From: Ignavibacteria bacterium
Lineage (GTDB): Bacteria > Bacteroidota > Ignavibacteria > Tepidaquicellales > Tepidaquicellaceae
DNA length: 5,208 bases
Assembly: GCA_018058125.1 (NCBI GenBank)
Contig: JAGPCH010000145.1
Coordinates: forward strand, 1 to 5,208
Direction: 5' to 3'
Shown: positions 1 to 5,208 of the stretch, piece by piece
How positions within the stretch are numbered: position 1 is the first letter of the stretch
How the letters are laid out: each line of letters starts with the position of its first letter
Made by a program: the position numbers and the translations under genes
Notes under the pieces: generated by a model
What the model saw: only the letters and a program-made list of their open reading frames with translations
What the model was told of the DNA's origin: nothing
The model's database searches: none

Positions 1-645
1 GGACCTTATCATTCTGATTGCATTGAATCAAGCATACTTCCGATCAGAGGAATTAAGATCGCATTCCCGAGTAATGCCGCAGATATGAAAGGATTGATGA
101 AGTCAGCATTTTATGATCCGAATCCGGTGATAATGTTTGAGCATAAGGGATTATACTGGAGCAAGGTTCCGGGAACGGAAGCTGCAAAATGTCCCGAGCC
201 GGATGAAGATTACATTATTCCATTTGGCAAAGGCAGAATATTTCAGGAAGCATCTGAAGAGAAAACAAAAAGCGGCGAGACATTAACAGTTATAACTTAC
301 GGAATGGGAGTTCACTGGGCTTTGAATGCGTCTAAGAATTTTCCGGGCAGAGTTGAGATTGTAGATCTGAGAACATTGAATCCTCTTGATGAAGAAATGA
401 TATTTGATTCTGTAAAGCGACACGGGAAATGTATAGTTCTTACTGAAGAAAAAGTAATGAATTCTTTTGCTGAAAGTCTTGCAGGAAGGATCTCGAATAA
501 ATGTTTCAGATATCTTGATGCGCCTGTAGAAGTAATAGGTTCGGTTAACATGCCGGCTGTTCCTCTGAATTCAGGGCTTGAAAAAGAAATGCTTCCAAAT
601 GCGGAAAAAGTAGCGGCTGTGATGGAAATGGTGCTTAGTTCGTAA
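1..645 (+). CDS. 2-oxoacid dehydrogenase E1 component, beta-subunit region (C-terminal part; 5' end outside window)
   Basis: The frame is open from base 1 and ends at TAA 643-645, giving 214 visible residues; the Met at base 85 (residue 29) is internal, because residues 1-28 already match the family. The fragment begins with GPYHSD, equivalent to the His-Ser segment near the active site of E1 beta chains. It continues through NPVIMFEHKGLY (41-52) at the end of the pyrimidine-binding domain. The transketolase C-terminal domain runs from about residue 92, with VDLRTLNPLD at 121-130 and PAVPLNSGLEKEMLPN at 185-200. E1 enzymes use thiamine diphosphate to decarboxylate a 2-oxoacid and pass the acyl group to lipoyl-E2 in the cytoplasm. 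The wording closely resembles the single-chain alpha/beta fusion E1 I recall from Bacteroidota, so the full protein is probably a fusion of roughly 650-700 residues, but the alpha half is not visible. The substrate (pyruvate or branched-chain oxoacid) cannot be decided here. Confidence 0.9.
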   Translation, partial: GPYHSDCIESSILPIRGIKIAFPSNAADMKGLMKSAFYDPNPVIMFEHKGLYWSKVPGTEAAKCPEPDEDYIIPFGKGRIFQEASEEKTKSGETLTVITYGMGVHWALNASKNFPGRVEIVDLRTLNPLDEEMIFDSVKRHGKCIVLTEEKVMNSFAESLAGRISNKCFRYLDAPVEVIGSVNMPAVPLNSGLEKEMLPNAEKVAAVMEMVLSS

Positions 646-671
646 AGTTAGTTAAGTTAGTTAAGTTGATT
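645..671. repeat. Short tandem array, 9-bp unit AAGTTAGTT (two exact copies plus one degenerate)
   Basis: Exact copies lie at 645-653 and 654-662, followed by AAGTTGATT at 663-671 with two changes. The array starts on the last base of the E1 stop codon. It contains no C on the + strand. Three copies is few, so chance is possible, but a much longer 9-bp array follows 35 bp downstream. Confidence 0.65.
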
Positions 672-706
672 TAGGTTTTTAAAATATTTAAAATTAACAG
701 ATTTAT

Positions 707-839
707 CACTCTATACACTCTATACACTCTATACACTCTATACACTCTACACACTCTACACACTCTACACGCTCCACACACTCCACACACTCTACTCACT
801 CTATACACTCTATACACTCTATACACTCTATACACTATA
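707..839. repeat. Minisatellite: 14 tandem copies of a 9-bp unit, consensus CACTCTATA
   Basis: Fourteen full units run in perfect 9-bp register from 707 to 832, followed by a shortened CACTATA at 833-839. Units 1-4 (707-742) and 11-14 (797-832) are identical CACTCTATA. Units 5-7 (743-769) are CACTCTACA, unit 8 is CGCTCCACA, unit 9 is CACTCCACA and unit 10 is CACTCTACT. The two ends are homogeneous and the variation is confined to the middle. Because 9 is a multiple of 3, the opposite strand stays open and would encode a Tyr-Arg-Val type repeat; I regard that as an artefact. The array lies between the E1 stop and the ettA promoter motif, ending about 36 bp before the latter. Confidence 0.95.
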
Positions 840-874
840 TTTATATCTCCCTCAATTAAAAAATCAGAATTACC

Positions 875-882
875 TATATTTG
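875..882 (+). promoter_or_regulatory. Candidate Bacteroidota-type -7 element (TATATTTG) for ettA
   Basis: TATATTTG matches TAnnTTTG, the -7 consensus recognised by the Bacteroidota primary sigma factor. It sits 21 bp before the ettA start codon, implying a short leader of about 15 nt. I see no convincing -33 TTTG at the expected distance (around 850-856), so the call rests on the -7 element and its position. The leader is A-rich and has no Shine-Dalgarno sequence, as is common in this phylum. Confidence 0.5.
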
Positions 883-903
883 CACAAACTAAAATAAAAT
901 AAT

Positions 904-2577
904 TTGTCAGACAATAAAATAATTTTTTCAATGGTAGGCGTAAGTAAATCTTATCCGCCAAATAAACAGGTATTAAAAAACATTTATCTTTCATTTTTCT
1001 ATGGCGCTAAGATAGGTATTATCGGACTTAACGGTTCCGGGAAATCTACTCTTTTAAAGATCATTGCCGGCATAGAAAAGAATTTTGATGGTGAAGTACA
1101 TTTCACAAAAGAATATTCAATAGGTTATCTTTCGCAGGATCCGGAGCTAGATGAAACGAAAACCGTCAAGGAAATCGTGCAGGAAGGTGTGCAGGAAGTT
1201 GTAGATGTTTTAAAAGAATATGAAGAAGTAAATAATAAATTCGCCGAACCAATGGATGATGATGAAATGACGAAACTCATCGAGAGACAAGGCGAACTTA
1301 CTGAAAAGATCGAACATATGAACGGGTGGGAACTTGATGCTAAGCTGGAAAGAGCTATGGATGCTTTAAGAACTCCGGACGGTGATGAATCAGTTAAGAA
1401 TCTGTCAGGCGGTGAACGCAGAAGAGTTGCTTTGTGCAGACTTCTTTTAAAAGAACCTGATATTCTTTTACTCGACGAACCTACAAACCATCTTGATGCG
1501 GAATCCATTGACTGGCTTGAACAGCATCTCAAACAATATAAAGGTACTGTCATTGCTATAACACACGATAGATATTTTCTTGATAATGTTGCAGGTTGGA
1601 TTCTTGAGCTTGACAGAGGCGAAGGGATTCCCTGGGAAGGAAATTATTCCTCATGGCTTGATCAGAAAACTGCCCGGCTTGCTCTTGAAGAAAAACAGGA
1701 AAGCAAAAGAAAGAAAACTCTCGAACGTGAGCTTGAATGGGTCCGTATGTCTCCTAAAGCAAGACATGCAAAGTCAAAAGCAAGACTTCAAAATTATGAT
1801 AGGATGATGAATGAAGATAAAAAGAATAAAGAAGAACAACTTGAGATCTATATTCCTAACGGACCAAGACTCGGCAATAAAGTGATCGAAGCTGTAAATG
1901 TATCGAAGTCATTTGGTGACAAACTCTTATATGAAAATCTGAACATTACTTTACCTCCTGCAGGAATTGTCGGAGTGATCGGCGCAAACGGTACCGGTAA
2001 GACTACACTCTTCAGAATGATTCTCGGAACTGAGAAACCTGTCAGCGGAAATTTTGAAGTTGGTGAAACAGTAAAAATTGGTTATGTCGATCAGGCGCAT
2101 GCAAATATTGATCCGGAAAAAACTGTATGGGAAGTGATTTCTGAAGGAAATGAATTCATAAATCTTGAAGGAAAACAATTCAACTCAAGAGCTTATGTAG
2201 CAAGATTTAATTTCAGCGGGGCTGATCAGGGAAAAAAAGTAAATATGCTTTCCGGCGGAGAAAGAAACCGTTTGCATCTTGCATTGACTTTGAAATCCGA
2301 AGCAAATGTTTTGCTTCTTGATGAACCGACAAACGACATTGATGTAAATACTCTGAGAGCACTTGAAGAAGGTCTTGAGAATTTCGCGGGATGCGCTGTT
2401 GTGATCTCGCATGACAGGTGGTTTCTTGACAGAGTCGCAACTCATATTCTTGCTTTCGAAGGTGATTCGATTGTAGAATATTTTGAAGGAAGCTATTCTG
2501 AATTTGAAGAATACAAGAAAAAGAAATTCGGGTATATTGAACCAAAAAGAGTCAGGTACAAAAAGCTTGTAAATTAA
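904..2577 (+). CDS. ettA: Energy-dependent translational throttle protein EttA (ABC-F ATPase)
   Basis: This 557-residue protein matches E. coli EttA (555 residues) along its whole length. ABC-F proteins bind the ribosomal E site; EttA senses the ATP/ADP ratio and gates entry of initiated ribosomes into elongation. ABC domain 1 has Walker A GLNGSGKST (41-49), an arm insertion at about 95-145, signature LSGGE (167-171), Walker B ILLLDEP with catalytic Glu192, and switch His221. The linker that contacts P-site tRNA spans about 246-322 and keeps family wording such as GIPWEGNYSSWL (241-252) and PNGPRLG (318-324). ABC domain 2 has GANGTGKTT (360-368), LSGGE (449-453), LLLDEP with Glu474, and His503. 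All catalytic positions are intact and there are no membrane segments, so it is not a transporter. The TTG start at 904 is chosen because TAA lies three codons upstream (895-897) and the next in-frame ATG (931) would remove the first beta strand. The gene appears monocistronic, with its own -7 motif and hairpins downstream. Confidence 0.97.
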   Translation: MSDNKIIFSMVGVSKSYPPNKQVLKNIYLSFFYGAKIGIIGLNGSGKSTLLKIIAGIEKNFDGEVHFTKEYSIGYLSQDPELDETKTVKEIVQEGVQEVVDVLKEYEEVNNKFAEPMDDDEMTKLIERQGELTEKIEHMNGWELDAKLERAMDALRTPDGDESVKNLSGGERRRVALCRLLLKEPDILLLDEPTNHLDAESIDWLEQHLKQYKGTVIAITHDRYFLDNVAGWILELDRGEGIPWEGNYSSWLDQKTARLALEEKQESKRKKTLERELEWVRMSPKARHAKSKARLQNYDRMMNEDKKNKEEQLEIYIPNGPRLGNKVIEAVNVSKSFGDKLLYENLNITLPPAGIVGVIGANGTGKTTLFRMILGTEKPVSGNFEVGETVKIGYVDQAHANIDPEKTVWEVISEGNEFINLEGKQFNSRAYVARFNFSGADQGKKVNMLSGGERNRLHLALTLKSEANVLLLDEPTNDIDVNTLRALEEGLENFAGCAVVISHDRWFLDRVATHILAFEGDSIVEYFEGSYSEFEEYKKKKFGYIEPKRVRYKKLVN

Positions 2578-2611
2578 GAAAGACTTGAATTTCACAAGTT
2601 AAGACTGATAT

Positions 2612-2646
2612 GTAATTCGGATGCTTATACTTAAGCTCCGATTTAT
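2612..2646 (+). terminator. Probable terminator hairpin of ettA
   Basis: An inner stem pairs GCTTA (2623-2627) with TAAGC (2632-2636) around the 4-nt loop TACT. Past a bulged T at 2622, CGGA (2618-2621) pairs with TCCG (2637-2640). The stem extends outward with A/T pairs, one mismatch (2616/2642) and a terminal G-T wobble. It starts 35 bp after the ettA stop and is followed by a T-rich but interrupted stretch, so it is a moderate intrinsic terminator at best. Confidence 0.55.
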
Positions 2647-2664
2647 TACTTCTGCGTAAAATAT

Positions 2665-2698
2665 TAAATCCATAACGATAAATTTCGTTATGGATTTA
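2665..2698. terminator. Bidirectional terminator hairpin between convergent genes
   Basis: TAAATCCATAACGA (2665-2678) and TCGTTATGGATTTA (2685-2698) form a perfect 14-bp stem around the 6-nt loop TAAATT. On the + strand it is followed by TTATTATTATAA-like sequence, and on the - strand by ATATTTTA, so both strands have a weakly T-rich tail. It lies 87 bp past the ettA stop and 68 bp past the stop of the minus-strand gene, the expected place for a shared terminator. Confidence 0.8.
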
Positions 2699-2766
2699 TT
2701 ATTATAAGCAGAGCATTTAAACAATTTATTAATTCTTAAATCAAATCATATAATTTAGAAATTGGT

Positions 2767-4092
2767 CTATTCAAATTCCAGAGTAAGTATATCTCTTAAA
2801 TCAGGTTTACCAATTTCCTGTAATTCATAATTCACTCTGAATGCAGGTTTCCTGAATTTAATCAGTCTCCTGAGATCTATGGGAGTTCCGATAATTACAG
2901 AGTCGCAGGGTATCTTATTTATTGTAGCTTCAAGATCCTTAATCTGTTTTTCTCCATATCCCATGGCAGGGAGCAGACGTCCAATATTCGGATATTTCTT
3001 AAATGTATCTTTGATTGTTCCAACCGCATATTCTCTCGGATCAATGATTTCTTTTGCTCCGAATTTTTCCGCAGCTATTGTCCCCGCACCGTATTTCATT
3101 TCACCATGCGTGAGAGTAGGTCCGTCTTCAATCACGAGAACCCGTTTATTTCTGATATGATCTTCATCATTACTGTTATCCAGTGATATAGGGGAAGCGC
3201 CTTCTATGATTATTGCCTTCGGATTTATTTTTTCAATATTTCTTCTGACTATAAGTATGTCTTCGGGATTTGCCGAATCGATTTTATTTATTACAACAAT
3301 ATCAGATATAAGTAGATTTGTCAGACCGGGATAATATCGTAATTCATGTCCGGCTCGGTGTGGATCAAGTACAGTTATTACCAGATCGCTTTTATAAAAC
3401 GGCAGATCATTATTTCCTCCGTCCCATACAATTACGTCCGCTTCCTTTTCAGCTTCTCTTACAATCGCTTCATAATCAGCTCCGGCATATATTACATTTC
3501 CTCTTGAGACATGAGGTTCATATTCTTCCATCTCTTCTATCGTACATTTATGTTTTTTCAGATCTGCTATTACTGCAAATCTCTGTACTTTCTGCTTTGC
3601 AAGATTTCCATAAGGCATAGGATGTCTGATGGCAATTGCTTTCTTGCCAAGAGAATTCAGTATCTCCATTACTTTTCTTGAAGTCTGGCTTTTTCCCGAT
3701 CCGGTTCTGGAAGCGACTACAGCTATAACGGGCTTAGTAGATTTTACTGCTGTCTGTTCATATCCAAGTAATTTAAATGAAGGACCGGCAGCGTTTACCT
3801 GTGCAGCTTTTGTCATTACATAATCAAATGTCACATCAGAATATGAAAATACAACCTCATCAGGTTTATGTTTTTTTATTAAATTAAATAATTCTTCTTC
3901 CGGTAAAATTGGAATTCCTTTCGGATAAAATTTTCCGCTTAACTCTGCCGGATATTTTCTGTCATCTATGAACGGGATCTGTGTTGCAGTAAATGCAATG
4001 ACTTCATAATCAGGATTGTTTCTGTAAAACACATTGAAATTGTGAAAATCCCTTCCTGCTGCACCCATAATAATAATTTTGATCTTTTTCAT
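2767..4092 (-). CDS. COG2403-type P-loop GTPase, cyclic 2,3-diphosphoglycerate synthetase-like
   Basis: This complete 441-residue protein is of usual length for the family. A Rossmann-like N-terminal domain opens with IIMGAAGRDFHNFN (7-20) and continues with FTATQIP (34-40) and KYPAELSGKFYPKGIPI (46-62). The central P-loop domain has SRTGSGKS (128-135), in which Arg129 may replace the signature Lys of ParA/MinD-type P-loops. It also has RHPMPYG (156-162), WDGGNND (223-229), DPHRAGHE (243-250) and a guanine-type NKID (269-272). The C-terminal part has EDGPTLTHGEMKYGAG (322-337), LLPAMGYGEKQIKDLE (373-388) and GTPIDLRR (402-409). No signal peptide or membrane segment is seen, so it is probably cytoplasmic. 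Databases often name such proteins cyclic 2,3-diphosphoglycerate synthetase after methanogen enzymes; I know of no proof of that reaction for bacterial members, so nucleotide binding is the safe claim. The ATG at 4092 lacks a Shine-Dalgarno sequence but follows an A9 run. It converges on ettA and diverges from the ComF gene. Confidence 0.88.
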   Translation of the reverse strand: MKKIKIIIMGAAGRDFHNFNVFYRNNPDYEVIAFTATQIPFIDDRKYPAELSGKFYPKGIPILPEEELFNLIKKHKPDEVVFSYSDVTFDYVMTKAAQVNAAGPSFKLLGYEQTAVKSTKPVIAVVASRTGSGKSQTSRKVMEILNSLGKKAIAIRHPMPYGNLAKQKVQRFAVIADLKKHKCTIEEMEEYEPHVSRGNVIYAGADYEAIVREAEKEADVIVWDGGNNDLPFYKSDLVITVLDPHRAGHELRYYPGLTNLLISDIVVINKIDSANPEDILIVRRNIEKINPKAIIIEGASPISLDNSNDEDHIRNKRVLVIEDGPTLTHGEMKYGAGTIAAEKFGAKEIIDPREYAVGTIKDTFKKYPNIGRLLPAMGYGEKQIKDLEATINKIPCDSVIIGTPIDLRRLIKFRKPAFRVNYELQEIGKPDLRDILTLEFE

Positions 4093-4214
4093 GTAGGTTT
4101 TTTTTTAGGTTTGAAAATTCAGTTTCCATAAGTTTCTTTTACTTTATGGTACCTCTAAATTAGCAATTAGCGCCTGCAATTTTAATTCATTTATTAGTCA
4201 TATCTTATATCATT

Positions 4215-4359
4215 TAGTACAAGACAAAAATAATTTTCTAGCAGATTCACGTAAAAACAGCATGCAGATTTTCGCAAAAAATACTTGTTAGTTTATATTT
4301 CTGCGGAAATTAACGATTACTTATCCGGAAATTTGCGAGAAAATCTTTGTCCTGTACTA
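4215..4359. repeat. Imperfect long inverted repeat (arms about 34-37 bp), possible MITE-like element
   Basis: The left arm 4215-4251 begins TAGTACAAGACAAA. The reverse complement of the right arm 4326-4359 begins TAGTACAGGACAAA (13 of 14 identical). After a 3-bp length difference the arms continue ATTTTCTAGCAGATTCACG against ATTTTCTCGCAAATTTCCG (15 of 19). Similarity stops sharply at the outer ends. The 74-bp interior has further related pieces, GATTTTCGCAAA at 4267-4278 and ATTTCTGCGGAAAT at 4297-4310. If the outermost TA on each side is a target duplication, the element would be 141 bp with GTAC termini, the pattern of IS630/mariner-type insertions. No transposase is present, so the mobile origin is inference; the repeat itself is directly visible. 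Confidence 0.6.
4225..4232 (-). promoter_or_regulatory. Candidate -7 element (TATTTTTG on the minus strand) for the COG2403 gene
   Basis: The + strand reads CAAAAATA, which is TATTTTTG on the minus strand, a full TAnnTTTG match. It would start a transcript near 4218 with a leader of about 125 nt. It overlaps the left arm of the inverted repeat, and its TA lies in the few bases that distinguish this arm from the right arm. No clear -33 element is seen, and AT-rich DNA yields such matches by chance. Confidence 0.35.
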
Positions 4360-4441
4360 TGCTTATTACATCTCTATGAAAAATTTCCATTAACTTCATA
4401 TTGAAATTCTATTTTCACAATCAGAATAACTTAACATTGGA

Positions 4442-4449
4442 TATTTTTG
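4442..4449 (+). promoter_or_regulatory. Candidate -7 element (TATTTTTG) for the ComF-family gene
   Basis: TATTTTTG matches TAnnTTTG and lies 41 bp before the start codon at 4491, predicting a leader of about 35 nt. The only upstream T-run is TTTT at 4412-4415, farther than the usual -33 spacing. It is the best-placed match ahead of this gene. Confidence 0.4.
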
Positions 4450-4490
4450 AATTTAAATATTAAGTTGTTACCGAATTTAAAAATGAATTT

Positions 4491-5174
4491 ATGCTTAATG
4501 AAATTTTAGATTTTATATTTCCAAAAATATCCCTGATCTCAGACTTAAGAATTCAAACCGGAAATACTAATCAGTATCTGAATGATGAAGATGTTTTGTC
4601 GATACCTAAAGTTACTTATGCAGATCTTGAAGAGTTAAATGAAAAATTGATTGCAGATATTTCTTTCAGTTATTTTTCTTTCAGGGAAGAGGACGAATTT
4701 TCGAAGATCATTTATCAGCTTAAATACGGCGGGATGAAAAAGCTCGGTGTTTTTCTGGGAGAGCTTATCGGACATGAACTTCAGATTGTTTTGGAAACAA
4801 ACAACATTAAACAGTTTGATTATATTTTACCTGTACCTTTATTTAAAACCAAACTCCGCGAAAGAGGATTCAATCAGTCTGAATATATATGTAAAGGAAT
4901 TGTTCAATACATAAATTCTGAATTAATTACTGATCTTGTATTAAGAGTTCGGCATACTTCTACTCAGACTAAACTCAACAGGGATGAAAGGATTTTCAAT
5001 GTGAAAAATGCATTTGTAATAAATGAAAAATATAAAAAGGATATAAATGGAAAGAGAATCCTTATAGTTGATGATGTTATAACTACAGGTTCAACTTTGA
5101 ATGAAGTCATTAAAGTATTAAAGGATAATAATTGCGCGGAAGTCATGGCATGTACTCTGGCGATGGCGCGGTAA
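4491..5174 (+). CDS. ComF-family phosphoribosyltransferase (zinc-ribbon cysteines absent)
   Basis: This complete 227-residue protein has the usual ComF/GntX length. The phosphoribosyltransferase core shows YILPVPLFKTKLRERGFNQS (111-130), RHTSTQTKLNRDERIFNVKNAF (154-175), and the PRPP-binding loop ILIVDDVITTGST (190-202) with acidic pair Asp194-Asp195 and TTG at 198-200. ComF proteins act in the cytoplasm, and some are needed for uptake of transforming single-stranded DNA; the substrate of the fold is unknown. The N-terminus keeps the family opening (ILDFIFPK, 5-12) where a four-Cys zinc ribbon normally follows, but the first 130 residues contain no Cys. The start is ATG 4491, with TAA in frame at 4461. 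There is no Shine-Dalgarno sequence; the leader is A/T-rich. Neighbours are not competence genes, so a role in DNA uptake is not supported by context. The symbol is left blank because orthology to Bacillus comFC is not shown. Confidence 0.9.
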   Translation: MLNEILDFIFPKISLISDLRIQTGNTNQYLNDEDVLSIPKVTYADLEELNEKLIADISFSYFSFREEDEFSKIIYQLKYGGMKKLGVFLGELIGHELQIVLETNNIKQFDYILPVPLFKTKLRERGFNQSEYICKGIVQYINSELITDLVLRVRHTSTQTKLNRDERIFNVKNAFVINEKYKKDINGKRILIVDDVITTGSTLNEVIKVLKDNNCAEVMACTLAMAR

Positions 5175-5176
5175 GT

Positions 5177-5208
5177 GTATTGGGTATTGGGTATTGAGTA
5201 TTGAGTAT
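5177..5208. repeat. 7-bp tandem array, GTATTGG/GTATTGA, running off the right edge
   Basis: GTATTGG occurs at 5177-5183 and 5184-5190, GTATTGA at 5191-5197 and 5198-5204, and GTAT at 5205-5208 begins another unit. The array starts two bases after the ComF stop codon, and its full length is not visible. It contains no C on the + strand. Heptameric tandem repeats (STRR sequences) are known from cyanobacteria; no relationship is claimed. Confidence 0.85.

Larger units (their letters stand above)
4093..4490. other. Divergent intergenic region (398 bp) with no gene
   Basis: No convincing reading frame or RNA gene is seen on either strand. Contents in order: a T9 run at 4098-4106, which is an A9 run just upstream of the minus-strand start codon; a small hairpin CCATAA (4126-4131) with TTATGG (4144-4149); a 145-bp imperfect palindrome at 4215-4359; candidate -7 elements for the minus-strand gene (4225-4232) and the plus-strand gene (4442-4449); otherwise AT-rich sequence. 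In-frame TAA at 4461-4463 blocks extension of the downstream gene. Confidence 0.7.

Noticed and set aside
85..645. E1 fragment as a complete small protein starting at base 85
   Set aside because: The frame is open to base 1, and the 28 residues before the Met match the E1 beta family, so the gene is cut by the window.
677..693. AT-only palindrome TTTTAAA-ATA-TTTAAAA as terminator of the E1 gene
   Set aside because: It has no G/C pairs and no good T-tail, and such palindromes are expected by chance in this composition.
707..839. CRISPR array
   Set aside because: Units are 9 bp and contiguous, with no spacers and no cas genes nearby.
671..994. Open frame on the minus strand through the nonamer array, encoding Tyr-Arg-Val type repeats
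   Set aside because: A 9-bp repeat without stops keeps any frame open; the predicted peptide is mostly the repeat, the frame overlaps the ettA start, and no family resemblance is seen.
1125..1553. Minus-strand open frame within ettA (also those at 1951-2178, 2185-2595 and 2213-2545)
   Set aside because: They are antisense to a fully conserved gene and have no recognisable domains.
904..2577. Antibiotic-resistance ABC-F protein
   Set aside because: The sequence matches EttA throughout, including its linker; resistance ABC-F proteins differ in the linker between the two ABC domains.
2879..3823. Plus-strand open frames opposite the COG2403 gene
   Set aside because: The minus-strand frame is a full-length conserved protein; the opposite frames look like low-complexity shadows.
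4126..4149. Riboswitch or attenuator in the leader of the COG2403 gene
   Set aside because: Only a 6-bp stem with a 12-nt loop is visible, with no known riboswitch core.
4491..5174. Part of a competence operon
   Set aside because: No DNA-uptake genes flank it in the window; the family alone does not prove a role in transformation.

Overview
The window looks like an AT-rich chromosomal segment of a Bacteroidota-type bacterium (FCB group; Ignavibacteria-like lineages are also possible). Three things point there. The first gene closely resembles the fused alpha/beta 2-oxoacid dehydrogenase E1 protein that I recall from Bacteroidota. Three genes lack a Shine-Dalgarno sequence and have A/T-rich leaders. 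Each of these three genes also has an upstream match to the Bacteroidota -7 promoter element TAnnTTTG. The assignment rests on recalled family sequences and motifs, not on a database search.

Layout: (1) 1-645 (+) is the C-terminal 214 codons of a thiamine-diphosphate-dependent 2-oxoacid dehydrogenase E1 component (beta half), cut by the left edge. (2) 645-839 holds two tandem arrays of 9-bp units: a short one starting on the stop codon, and a 14-copy minisatellite. (3) 904-2577 (+) is a complete ettA, an ABC-F translation factor, starting at TTG behind a -7 motif at 875-882. (4) 2578-2766 separates convergent genes and holds two hairpins in tandem; the second is a perfect 14-bp stem that can serve both strands. 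(5) 2767-4092 (-) is a COG2403-type P-loop GTPase, often labelled cyclic 2,3-diphosphoglycerate synthetase, whose role in bacteria is not settled. (6) 4093-4490 is a 398-bp divergent intergenic region with a 145-bp imperfect palindrome (arms at 4215-4251 and 4326-4359) and candidate promoters for both flanking genes. (7) 4491-5174 (+) is a ComF-family phosphoribosyltransferase without its usual zinc-binding cysteines. (8) From 5177 to the right edge runs a 7-bp tandem array.

The four genes belong to different processes (central carbon metabolism, translation control, an uncharacterised nucleotide-dependent enzyme, DNA uptake or nucleotide salvage), and the spacing and orientations do not suggest one operon. 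I see no defence island, phage, CRISPR or RNA gene. The unusual content is non-coding: three short-period tandem arrays placed just behind stop codons or just ahead of a promoter, and the palindromic, possibly MITE-like block between the divergent genes.
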